From Propionivibrio sp. (GTDB lineage Bacteria > Pseudomonadota > Gammaproteobacteria > Burkholderiales > Rhodocyclaceae), in NCBI GenBank assembly GCA_029975435.1, contig JARKPC010000095.1, positions 1 to 32,377 of the forward strand: DNA of 32,377 nt, in the 5' to 3' direction. Below are positions 23,375 through 30,628 of the stretch, one piece after another (position 1 is the first letter of the stretch; every line of letters starts with the position of its first letter). The notes below the pieces were generated by a model. The model searched no databases. It was not told the DNA's origin and saw nothing but the letters and a program-made list of their open reading frames with translations. The position numbers were made by a program, and so were the translations under genes.

Positions 23375-24348
23375 GCCTGCCCGTCCCTGTTACCATCGTT
23401 ACGGGCTTTCTGGGGAGCGGCAAGACGACGCTGCTCAACCGCATCCTGACCGAGCGGCACGGCGAGAAAATTGCGGTCATCGAGAACGAATTCGGCGAGG
23501 TCGGTATCGACAACGCGCTGTTGCTGTCCGGCGACGAACAGATCGTCGAGATGAACAACGGCTGTATCTGCTGTACCGTGCGCGGCGATCTGATCCGGAT
23601 CCTGGGCGAATTGGCGGAAAAGCGGGATGCCGGGCAACTGGCGTTCGACCGGGTGCTGATCGAGACGACCGGCCTGGCCGATCCGGGACCCGTGGCGCAG
23701 ACCTTCTTTCTTGATGAACAGGTGTCGCAGCGTTATCTGCTGGATGCCGTCGTTACCTTGGTTGACGCGGTGCATGCCATGCGCCAGCTCGACGAACACG
23801 AACAGGCGCAGGCCCAGGTGGGTTTTGCCGACCGCCTGTTGCTCTCGAAAACCGACCTGGTTGACTGCGAGCAGATCGAAACGCTGTCCCAGCGGCTGCA
23901 TCAGATCAATCCGCGGGCGGCGGTGGCGGCTGTGCATTTCGGCCAGACGCCGCTGGCCGATCTTCTCGATGTCCGGGGATTCAACCTCAATGCGGTCCTC
24001 CAAATAGAGCCCGGTTTCCTGTCTGCAGGGCACCATCATCACAGGAACCGCATCAGTTCCTTCGTCTTCCGTAGCGACCACGATTTCGACGATCGCCGCC
24101 TCCAGGATTTTCTTGGCGCCGTGGCTCGCGTCTATGGCGCTGATCTGCTGCGCTACAAGGGCGTGCTGGCGGTGGCCGGATTGCCGTACCGGGTCATCAT
24201 CCAGGGGGTCCACGAACTGATGGGGGCGAGTGCGGGTGCCGACTGGGGTGAGGATGAGTTGCGCCATAGCGTCATGGTCTTCATCGGCCGCGACTTGCCG
24301 CGCGAGATCATCGAACAGGGATTGAGGCAAAGCCTGGTTGCCGTCTGA
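23371..24348 (+). CDS. COG0523/CobW-family GTPase, putative zinc metallochaperone
   Basis: The 325-residue G3E GTPase has the P-loop GFLGSGKT (12-19), the metal-binding GCICC (64-68), a Walker-B-like ETTGLADP (98-105), the guanine motif SKTD (159-162) and a run of four histidines (221-224) opening the C-terminal CobW_C domain. COG0523 proteins deliver zinc to, or insert it into, client enzymes under zinc limitation; others serve cobalamin or nitrile hydratase. The coupling with a Zur-like regulator (ATGA overlap, GGGGAGGG ribosome-binding site) makes zinc the best guess. No cobalamin genes are near. Confidence 0.88.
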   Translation: MSLPVPVTIVTGFLGSGKTTLLNRILTERHGEKIAVIENEFGEVGIDNALLLSGDEQIVEMNNGCICCTVRGDLIRILGELAEKRDAGQLAFDRVLIETTGLADPGPVAQTFFLDEQVSQRYLLDAVVTLVDAVHAMRQLDEHEQAQAQVGFADRLLLSKTDLVDCEQIETLSQRLHQINPRAAVAAVHFGQTPLADLLDVRGFNLNAVLQIEPGFLSAGHHHHRNRISSFVFRSDHDFDDRRLQDFLGAVARVYGADLLRYKGVLAVAGLPYRVIIQGVHELMGASAGADWGEDELRHSVMVFIGRDLPREIIEQGLRQSLVAV

Positions 24349-24393
24349 AATCTCCTTTTGTCGTTCCAGAGACCAATATCCGCGGCATGGCAA

Positions 24394-24431
24394 ATCCCAT
24401 CCTCCCCGGAAATTGCAGAGCGCGATGGGAT
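24394..24431. repeat. Inverted repeat between the GTPase and STAS genes
   Basis: Two perfect eight-base arms, ATCCCATC (24394-24401) and GATGGGAT (24424-24431), flank a 22-base spacer. It is not followed by a T-run. It overlaps a possible promoter and could be a regulator site or a weak hairpin. Confidence 0.35.
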
Positions 24432-24440
24432 GTGTTAAAA
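24413..24440 (+). promoter_or_regulatory. Candidate promoter for the STAS gene
   Basis: TTGCAG (24413-24418) and TTAAAA (24435-24440) are 16 bases apart and 42 bases before the ATG. The -35 lies inside the spacer of the inverted repeat and the right arm lies between the two boxes, a position where a bound protein could repress. Confidence 0.3.
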
Positions 24441-24481
24441 GAAACCTCCGCTTCCCTTGCTGCTGAGCGATTCAGCGAACC

Positions 24482-25711
24482 ATGGTTTTCTCATTCTTCA
24501 AAAAACAGCCGGAAAAGATGATTGCCCGTCCGGCTGCCGTTCCCCGGCAGACCGGCGCGCGCGAAAGCGCGTCTTCTTCGGGTAAGCCGGGTCAGGCCGC
24601 ACCGCAGGAAAAGACACCGACGAGTGCTGAGGTGGCAAAGGCTGCGGCCGTTCCGGAAACGCCACCATCGGATTTCTCCGACTTCAAGTTCAGCCAGTCC
24701 TCTCTGGATTTCCAGATCGAGGCCGAAGTGGATCCGGTCGATGCCCAGGCCGAAGAAGCCGCCGTTCTTTTTGCCAACAACCAGGACAAGGCCGCGCAGG
24801 CGGTTCTTGAGAATGCCTTGCCCATCCACCGCTCCGGACCGGCGGAGCGCTTGTGGCTCATGCTTTTCGACCTGTATCGCATGTCCGGCCAGCAGCAGGC
24901 ATTCGAGGCAATGGAGATCGAATATGCCCGCGCTTTCGAGAAATCGCCGCCCGGTTGGCGCAGCAAGGCCGCGGCCAACGTCCGGGTGCCCGAAAGCGCT
25001 GCCGGCAGCGTAATGTTCAAGGGCGATCTCGTGGGCAGCAACACGACGGCATTCGAGGTCGTGCGCCAGGCCTTGGAGAAAAACCGGAAGATGCGCCTGG
25101 ATCTGTCGAAAGTGAAACAGATCGACCCGGAGGGGTGTGGTTGTCTTCTAAACTTCCTGGTTCGGGCCCGGAAGAACAAGGGCGAGATCGAACTGCTGGG
25201 CCGCGAGGCGCTTGGAGAACTGGTTCAAGGGCGCGTCGAGACGGGCAAGGCGGAGGGCAAGGAATGCTGGCTGCTGTTGCTCGAGCTCTGCCAGCTGCAG
25301 GGCCGTCAGGAGGCATTCGAGGAGGTGGCCATCGATTATGCCGTGACCTTCGAGGAATCGCCGCCGTCCTGGGAAGCTGGTCGGGTTGCCGCTCCCGAGC
25401 CCGTAGTCGCGAGACCTGTCGTGGCGTCGGAAGATGCGAGAGGCGATGCCTATATCCTGTCCGGAGAGATCAAATCATCACGCTTTGGCGATTTGGCGTC
25501 CTATGCGAACGTCCACGACCCGGTGCTGATCGATTGTGCTGAACTGACGCGCATGGATTTCATCAGCGCCGGCGCCTTGCTCAATGCATTGACCGCCATC
25601 CGCAGCTCGGGCAAGCAGATCGTGTTCCGTCACCCCAATCATCTGGTGGCCGAGCTTTTCGGTGTCGTCGGACTCAAGGCCGTGGCAAGCATCGTCTTCT
25701 CGAAGCAATAG
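24482..25711 (+). CDS. Tandem helical-repeat/STAS protein
   Basis: The 409-residue protein appears built from a duplicated module. After a low-complexity, Ala/Pro-rich linker (about 9-62), a helical, TPR- or FimV-like repeat (122-160) is followed by a STAS domain (about 171-250). A second helical repeat (260-298) and a second STAS domain (about 322-405) follow. The two helical repeats share the pattern L-x2-L-[YC]-x-[LM]-x-G-[RQ]-Q-x-A-F-E and end in FE-x-SPP-x-W. In the STAS domains the place of the phosphorylatable serine of SpoIIAA is taken by E217 (DPEG) and I361 (DFIS). No signal peptide or membrane helix is seen. Function unknown; a partner-binding scaffold is likely. It lies 44 bases upstream of hslV. 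Confidence 0.8.
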   Translation: MVFSFFKKQPEKMIARPAAVPRQTGARESASSSGKPGQAAPQEKTPTSAEVAKAAAVPETPPSDFSDFKFSQSSLDFQIEAEVDPVDAQAEEAAVLFANNQDKAAQAVLENALPIHRSGPAERLWLMLFDLYRMSGQQQAFEAMEIEYARAFEKSPPGWRSKAAANVRVPESAAGSVMFKGDLVGSNTTAFEVVRQALEKNRKMRLDLSKVKQIDPEGCGCLLNFLVRARKNKGEIELLGREALGELVQGRVETGKAEGKECWLLLLELCQLQGRQEAFEEVAIDYAVTFEESPPSWEAGRVAAPEPVVARPVVASEDARGDAYILSGEIKSSRFGDLASYANVHDPVLIDCAELTRMDFISAGALLNALTAIRSSGKQIVFRHPNHLVAELFGVVGLKAVASIVFSKQ

Positions 25712-25717
25712 GATCGA

Positions 25718-25753
25718 CAGCAGGTTCAACAGCAGGATCAACAACGGGATTCA
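25718..25753 (+). repeat. Short imperfect tandem repeat upstream of hslV
   Basis: CAGCAGGTTCAA (25718-25729) is followed directly by CAGCAGGATCAA (25730-25741) and a decayed third copy beginning CAACGGGATTCA (25742-25753). It fills the gap between the STAS gene stop and the hslV ATG. The G-rich parts may double as the ribosome-binding site. Confidence 0.4.
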
Positions 25754-25755
25754 TC

Positions 25756-26292
25756 ATGGAGCAATACCACGGCACGACGATCCTCTCCGTGCGACGGGGC
25801 AGCCAGGTGGCCATGGGCGGCGACGGGCAGGTCACGCTCGGGAATATCGTTATCAAGGCTAGCGCGCGCAAGGTCCGCAGAATTCACAATGGCCGCATTC
25901 TCGCCGGTTTTGCCGGCGGCACGGCGGACGCTTTCACCCTTTTCGAGCGCTTCGAAGCAAAACTCGACAAGCATCAGGGCAATTTGCTCCGTTCGGCAGT
26001 GGAGTTGGCCAAGGATTGGCGTAGCGACAGAGCCTTGCGCCGCCTGGAGGCAATGCTGGCCGTGGCTGACCGCGAGAACTCGCTGATCATTACCGGAAAT
26101 GGCGATGTCCTGGAGCCGGAACAGGGCATCCTGGCGATCGGCTCGGGTGGCGCCTATGCCCAGTCAGCCGCGCGCGCGCTGATAGAGAATACGGAGTTGG
26201 AGCCGGTAGAAGTCATCAGGAAGTCGCTCGATATCGCTGGTGACCTTTGCATCTACACCAACCACAACTACACCATCGAAGCCCTCGATTGA
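25756..26292 (+). CDS. hslV: ATP-dependent protease subunit HslV
   Basis: The 178-residue proteasome-like peptidase forms the HslVU (ClpYQ) double ring core in the cytosol. The catalytic threonine corresponds to T7 in [11 protein letters not shown], so a six-residue leader must be removed, as in other betaproteobacterial HslV; E. coli has only the Met. Further landmarks are [11 protein letters not shown], the ARKVRRI stretch with the catalytic lysine, and [14 protein letters not shown]. Its partner hslU is on the same strand but 1.3 kb away, separated by two genes on the other strand. The two subunits therefore need separate promoters or a transcript running through antisense genes. Confidence 0.96.
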   Translation: MEQYHGTTILSVRRGSQVAMGGDGQVTLGNIVIKASARKVRRIHNGRILAGFAGGTADAFTLFERFEAKLDKHQGNLLRSAVELAKDWRSDRALRRLEAMLAVADRENSLIITGNGDVLEPEQGILAIGSGGAYAQSAARALIENTELEPVEVIRKSLDIAGDLCIYTNHNYTIEALD

Positions 26293-26329
26293 CAATGTGG
26301 CCGGGCCGCTGAGCTGCCCCGTCATGGCT

Positions 26330-27166
26330 TCAGATGCCCAGGGAAACCCGGAAGTCGTCGAAGCGCGCCTCGATTTCGGCAAAATGAGCCGCGAATTTGG
26401 GCCAGGACAATCCGAGATTTGCGCACGCGAGTTCGGAAAGGTCCGGAACCCTATTGCTCGGCAGCTCGCCCAGGTCGAGCGCATGGCTCAGGCATTCGCT
26501 GACGTGGATCAGGTTGCCGATTTCGCTGCCGAAACCGTCAGGCTCATGGTGAGCCGCAATCGCATCGATGATGTCCGTCGGCAATTTCCACGCAGTGGCC
26601 AGGATACGCCCGGCGTCGCAGTGGTCGTAGCCAAACACCGAGCGTTCGGCCACGAACAGCGGGATATCCTCGTTGAGGTGCCGGTTGAGAGCCTGCAGGA
26701 AATGGGACGGACTGGCGGTATGCATGAGGAGCTGTCCGATGTCGTGAAGCAGTCCGCTGGTGAACGCCAAGTCGGGATCGACGCCCGTCTGTTCGGCAAG
26801 CACGCGTGCACAGGTGGCGACCCCGAGCGAATGTTGCCAGAGCATGCGGGCATTGAACCCGGAGGTGTGCGTGTCATAGCGGTAGATCAGTGCCGAAGCC
26901 AGAATGATGTTGGCGATCCGGTCGGCTCCGAGCAACAGGAATGCCTGCCCGGCTGAATGAACGCGTTTCGACAGTCCCGCCGTTACCGAATTGGCCGCGG
27001 CAAGCAACCGTGCAACGATGGCCGGATCGGAATTGATGTGATGCGCCAGCGTTTCCAGATTGGCGTTGTCGTCGTTGAGTGCTCGGATCAGGTAGTTGAC
27101 GACTTCGGGAAGTGAAGGGAGTACTTCGGCGTGGTCGGGGAGCTGGTCAAGTGTGGGTGCCGTCAT
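26330..27166 (-). CDS. HDOD-domain signalling protein
   Basis: The 278-residue protein consists of a single HDOD domain. The opening LPSLPEVVNYLIRAL and INSDPAIVARLLAAANS are typical. Several HD-phosphohydrolase residues are retained: H112 (LWQHSLGVA), H141-D142 (GLLHDIG), H182 (YDHCDAG) and H206-H207 (AAHHEPD). HDOD proteins usually act in signalling or c-di-GMP-related regulation, mostly by an unknown mechanism. The ATG overlaps the stop of the small upstream gene (ATGA at 27163-27166), so both are cotranslated. It is inserted in the opposite direction between hslV and hslU, ending 37 bases from the hslV stop. Confidence 0.9.
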   Translation of the reverse strand: MTAPTLDQLPDHAEVLPSLPEVVNYLIRALNDDNANLETLAHHINSDPAIVARLLAAANSVTAGLSKRVHSAGQAFLLLGADRIANIILASALIYRYDTHTSGFNARMLWQHSLGVATCARVLAEQTGVDPDLAFTSGLLHDIGQLLMHTASPSHFLQALNRHLNEDIPLFVAERSVFGYDHCDAGRILATAWKLPTDIIDAIAAHHEPDGFGSEIGNLIHVSECLSHALDLGELPSNRVPDLSELACANLGLSWPKFAAHFAEIEARFDDFRVSLGI

Positions 27167-27489
27167 TTCGTGGACTCGATCCGGTAGTTCAGGACGGCGG
27201 CGTGCAGTTGGTCGCGAGCCGGATTTCCGGGGCCGCGGAAGATGATCTCGATTCTGCGCTGGACGGCGCGGAGTTCGTCGGCGATCGTGGCTTCGTCCCG
27301 GTTGTCCGGCACGAGCACGGAGATGGCGTCGACGCCGCGGCGGATCAGGCGTTCAAGCATGGCCAGATCGAGCACCGTGCCGGCAGACAACAGGATCGAG
27401 CCTTCACGGTCGGTGATTGCCCTGGCGAGCGTTATTCCCGGAGTTGCCCGCCCAGGCGCGAGGCACAGGATGCGCTGTTTGGTAGCCAT
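27163..27489 (-). CDS. Small orphan domain protein, coupled to HDOD gene
   Basis: The 108-residue protein starts at ATG 27489. Its first half ([23 protein letters not shown]-type, residues 10-32, then LLSAGTVLD and [12 protein letters not shown]) matches the pattern found just before the HD-GYP domain in many c-di-GMP phosphodiesterases: a PGM-LA strand, a G-x-LLL-x-G-x-x-L strand and a G-(I/V)-x-x-(V/I)-x-V strand. The second half is helical and charged. It appears to be that accessory domain encoded alone, next to an HDOD gene instead of being fused. No catalytic motif is seen. A longer upstream reading frame exists but runs into the hslU promoter and start region. Confidence 0.7.
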   Translation of the reverse strand: MATKQRILCLAPGRATPGITLARAITDREGSILLSAGTVLDLAMLERLIRRGVDAISVLVPDNRDEATIADELRAVQRRIEIIFRGPGNPARDQLHAAVLNYRIESTK

Positions 27490-27593
27490 CGGTGAGGGTC
27501 GCTTTCTTGTTCTTGCCAAATGGCATGAGTTTGCCACATCGACTGGTCGATGAGAACATAACGATCTTGCATCCCGTACTCGGCAGAATCGAC

Positions 27594-28925
27594 ATGACGC
27601 AAATGACTCCCCAGGAAATCGTCCACGAGTTGGACAAGCATATCGTTGGTCAGGGCAAGGCCAAGAAGGCCGTGGCCATCGCCTTGCGCAACCGGTGGCG
27701 GCGGGCACAGGTGGAGGAACCGCTGCGCCAGGAAATAACCCCCAAGAACATCCTGATGATCGGACCGACCGGTGTCGGCAAGACGGAAATCGCCCGCCGC
27801 CTGGCGCGTTTGGCCAATGCTCCGTTCATCAAGGTCGAGGCGACAAAGTTTACCGAAGTCGGCTATGTTGGCCGGGATGTCGAGACGATCATCCGTGATC
27901 TGGCCGAGACCGCAGTCAAGAACGGGCGCGAGCAGGCCATGAAGGCAGTGCGGACGCGCGCTGAAGATGCTGCCGAGGAGCGGCTGCTGGACGCGTTGCT
28001 GCCCCCGGCGCGTGGTGGCTTTTACAACGACACCCAGAATGTTGAGGAAAACGCGACGCGCCAGAAATTTCGCAAGAAGCTGCGCGAGGGCGAGTTCGAC
28101 GACCGGGAGATAGAGATCGAAGTGGCCAGTCAAGGCCTTCAGGCGGAAATCTTCGCGCCTCCCGGCATGGAAGAGTTGACGTCGCAGATTCAGGGCATGT
28201 TCCAGAACATGGGCGGGGCGCGCAAGAAATCGAGAAAGCTGAAGATCAGCGAGGCGCGTCGCCTGCTGATCGATGAAGAGGCCGGAAAACTGGTCAACGA
28301 CGAAGAGGTGAAGCTCGACGCCGTGCGCAACGTCGAGCAGAACGGCATCGTCTTCCTCGACGAGATCGACAAGATCACTTCGCGCAGCGACGCCCACGGC
28401 GCGGACGTGTCGCGCCAAGGGGTGCAGCGCGACCTGTTGCCGCTGGTCGAGGGAACCACGGTGTCGACCAAGTTCGGCATGATCCGCACCGATCATATCC
28501 TGTTCATTGCCAGTGGGGCTTTCCATCTGGCCAAACCTTCAGACCTGATTCCCGAACTGCAGGGGCGATTCCCGATCCGCGTGGAGCTCGATTCCCTGTC
28601 GGTGGCGGATTTCGAACGCATCCTGACGCAGACGGATGCCTGTCTGACCATGCAATACCAGGCCTTGCTGGCGACCGAGGGGGTAACCCTGGAGTTCCTG
28701 CCGGAAGGCATTCAGCGACTGGCCGAGGTGGCCTGGTCGGTCAACGAGCGGACCGAGAACATCGGCGCCCGCCGCCTCTACACGGTAATGGAACGCCTGC
28801 TCGAAGAGGTTTCGTTCAGTGCCGGCAACAAGGGGGTCGAGTCGATCCGCATCGATGCCGAGTACGTCGATTCTCGCCTGACCGAACTGGCGCGCAACGA
28901 GGATTTGTCGCGCTACGTCTTGTAG
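27594..28925 (+). CDS. hslU: ATP-dependent protease ATPase subunit HslU
   Basis: The 443-residue AAA+ unfoldase has exactly the length of E. coli HslU. The Walker A GPTGVGKT is at 57-64, the pore motif GYVGRD follows near residue 85, an inserted I-domain covers about 110-240, the Walker B is in IVFLDEIDK, and the C-terminus ends in DLSRYVL, which inserts into HslV. I chose ATG 27594; the frame stays open 34 codons upstream without family similarity, and ATG 27603 is an alternative. It is separated from hslV by the leftward HDOD cassette and must be transcribed from the 104-base gap at 27490-27593. I see no clear heat-shock promoter there. Confidence 0.97.
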   Translation: MTQMTPQEIVHELDKHIVGQGKAKKAVAIALRNRWRRAQVEEPLRQEITPKNILMIGPTGVGKTEIARRLARLANAPFIKVEATKFTEVGYVGRDVETIIRDLAETAVKNGREQAMKAVRTRAEDAAEERLLDALLPPARGGFYNDTQNVEENATRQKFRKKLREGEFDDREIEIEVASQGLQAEIFAPPGMEELTSQIQGMFQNMGGARKKSRKLKISEARRLLIDEEAGKLVNDEEVKLDAVRNVEQNGIVFLDEIDKITSRSDAHGADVSRQGVQRDLLPLVEGTTVSTKFGMIRTDHILFIASGAFHLAKPSDLIPELQGRFPIRVELDSLSVADFERILTQTDACLTMQYQALLATEGVTLEFLPEGIQRLAEVAWSVNERTENIGARRLYTVMERLLEEVSFSAGNKGVESIRIDAEYVDSRLTELARNEDLSRYVL

Positions 28926-28940
28926 CCAAAATGTCCGGCG

Positions 28941-30158
28941 TCAGGCCGCCTGCGGCTTGAGTGCGACCGGCGCTTCGCGGATCGGCAGGTTGACCAGGGC
29001 GGCGAGCCCTGCCAGCGCCATGTCGGCGTACCACATCCACGAAAAATCGCCGAACCGGGTGATCGACAGGCCGCCCAGCCACGCTCCGAGGAAGCCGCCG
29101 ATCTGGTGCGACAGCAGGGTCAGCCCGAACAGCGTGCCGAGGTAGCGCACGCCGAACAGCTTGCCGACGATGGCGGCGGTCGGAGGGACAGTTGCCAGCC
29201 AGGTGAAGCCGAGTCCGGCGGCAAAGATATAGAACGTCAGGTCGGTGCGCGGCGAAACGAGGTAGATGGCGATCATCACGGCTCGCGAGCCGTACATCCA
29301 GAACAGTACGTACTTGCTGCGGTAACGGGCCACACAGGCGCCGGCGAAGAGGCTGCCGAAAATGTTGGCCAGGCCGATGATGGCCAGTGACCAACTGGCT
29401 ACCGAGGGCGGCAGACCGCACAGGTTGACTTCGCCGGGCAGATGCGTGACGAGAAAGGCGATGTGAAAACCGCAGGTGAAGAAGCCGGCGTGCAGCAGCA
29501 GGTAGCTGCGATCCGCCATGGCTTCCTTGACGCTACGCCACAGCCCCTGCTCACCGGCATGGGCCGTCTTGTGACCATGGTCGTATGGTTTCGCCACGTT
29601 GCGGACCAGCGGCAATGCCGCCAGGACGACGGCGGCAAGTGACCACATGGCGCCCATCCAGCCGATGGCCTGGATCAGCTTCTGCAGGATCGGGGCGAAG
29701 ATGAACTGGCCAAAGGAACCTCCGGCGTTGATGACTCCCGATGCCGCGCCTCGCGCTTCCAGGGGCAAACGGTTGGTCGCCGCGCCGAACAGAACGGAAA
29801 AGCTCCCGGCGCCGGAGCCGATCGCGGAAAACAGCCCGAGGGAAATGATCAGTCCCCAGGTGCTATCCATGAACGGCGTCAACGCGCTGCCCAGGGCCAG
29901 CAGGACAAGACCGCCAAGCAGCACTCGTCCCGGGCCGAAACGGTCGGCCAGCGCGCCGGCGAGCGGCTGTGCGGCCCCCCAGATGAACTGGCCGATGGCC
30001 ATGGCCAGGCTGATCGAGGCAACTCCCAGGCCGGTGCTGGCGTTGAGGGGAGCAAGAAAGAGTCCGAGCGACTGGCGCGCTCCCATGGTGACCATGAGGA
30101 TGCCGGCAGCCGATAGCGTCACAATCCAGAGCTGCGGCGTGTTGAGGGCGCGAAACAT
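28941..30158 (-). CDS. MFS transporter
   Basis: The 405-residue protein is predicted to have twelve membrane segments. The first half shows the family motif A in the loop after helix 2 (GALADRFGPGRVLLGG near residue 69) and a GxxxG-rich helix 4/5 (GSGAGSF, GVINAGGSFGQF). The loop between helices 6 and 7 is charged and histidine-rich (YDHGHKTAHAGE near 190). It most resembles the oxalate/formate and monocarboxylate group, but the substrate cannot be assigned. An AGGATAG lies about nine bases upstream of the ATG. It is the last gene of a leftward run with hslR and the RND pump, and it converges on hslU with 15 bases between. Confidence 0.85.
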   Translation of the reverse strand: MFRALNTPQLWIVTLSAAGILMVTMGARQSLGLFLAPLNASTGLGVASISLAMAIGQFIWGAAQPLAGALADRFGPGRVLLGGLVLLALGSALTPFMDSTWGLIISLGLFSAIGSGAGSFSVLFGAATNRLPLEARGAASGVINAGGSFGQFIFAPILQKLIQAIGWMGAMWSLAAVVLAALPLVRNVAKPYDHGHKTAHAGEQGLWRSVKEAMADRSYLLLHAGFFTCGFHIAFLVTHLPGEVNLCGLPPSVASWSLAIIGLANIFGSLFAGACVARYRSKYVLFWMYGSRAVMIAIYLVSPRTDLTFYIFAAGLGFTWLATVPPTAAIVGKLFGVRYLGTLFGLTLLSHQIGGFLGAWLGGLSITRFGDFSWMWYADMALAGLAALVNLPIREAPVALKPQAA

Positions 30159-30209
30159 GACTGGGCTATCCTGCGAAAAGGTTGTTTGATGGTCCGGCGG
30201 CCGCCGGGT

Positions 30210-30614
30210 TCAGAATTGTTCGTTGAATCCGCGGATCTGCCGCCGCGCCTTCTTTGTCGGCCTGCCGCGCAAATCGCTTCCGGGAACAGGCGCCAGGCGG
30301 AGGTTCTCCTTGACGGTTTCGCGCCGGAGTTTGCTCTCGGCACTTTCTTCGTAGAGCTGCTGTGCTTCGCTCGCGGGTCGCCGCTGCTCGTTGATCGCGC
30401 GCACCGCGACAGTCCAGTGCACGTTGCCGATAGTGATCTCGAGCGTGTCGCCTGGGCGCACCTCGCGGGCCGGTTTGACAGCGCTGCCGTTGAGGCGGAT
30501 GTGTCCGGCATGGATGGCTTGCGTGGCTAGCCCGCGGGTCTTGAAGAATCGCGCCGCCCACAGCCATTTGTCGATGCGCTGGCGCGCAGGGGTTTCGTTG
30601 TCGGAGGCAGGCAT
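30210..30614 (-). CDS. hslR: S4-domain RNA-binding heat-shock protein 15 homologue
   Basis: The 134-residue basic protein has an S4 RNA-binding domain at the N-terminus (RIDKWLWAARFFKTRGLATQ at 13-32, then HIRLNGSAVKPAREVRPGD), followed by a charged tail with the RGRPTKKARR motif. E. coli Hsp15 binds stalled 50S subunits carrying peptidyl-tRNA and helps recycle them. The ATG at 30614 is chosen because the open frame upstream lies over the RND gene in another phase and has no family similarity. It starts 14 bases after the RND stop and is probably cotranscribed with it. Confidence 0.92.
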   Translation of the reverse strand: MPASDNETPARQRIDKWLWAARFFKTRGLATQAIHAGHIRLNGSAVKPAREVRPGDTLEITIGNVHWTVAVRAINEQRRPASEAQQLYEESAESKLRRETVKENLRLAPVPGSDLRGRPTKKARRQIRGFNEQF

Positions 30615-30628
30615 GCGATCGGAAGCGG

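Noticed and set aside
22776-23558. Long leftward open frame extending msrB upstream to nearly 400 codons
   Set aside because: It runs antisense to the clearly real zur and cobW genes, has Arg/Pro/His-rich shadow composition, and msrB has a good ribosome-binding site at its own ATG.
22876-24393. 505-codon leftward open frame opposite zur and cobW
   Set aside because: It is fully antisense to two well-supported genes; its acidic, Gln/His-rich composition is what the complement of GC-rich coding sequence gives.
27490-27593. Heat-shock (sigma32) promoter before hslU
   Set aside because: I looked for a CTTGAAA / CCCCAT pair at the right spacing and found only CTTGCC without a convincing partner.
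27432-28526. 364-codon leftward open frame opposite hslU
   Set aside because: It is antisense to hslU, has no recognizable domain and shows shadow composition.
28943-28958. GC-rich hairpin between hslU and the MFS gene
   Set aside because: The stem is only about seven pairs with a wobble and a tiny loop, lies inside the MFS 3' coding end, and has no T-run.
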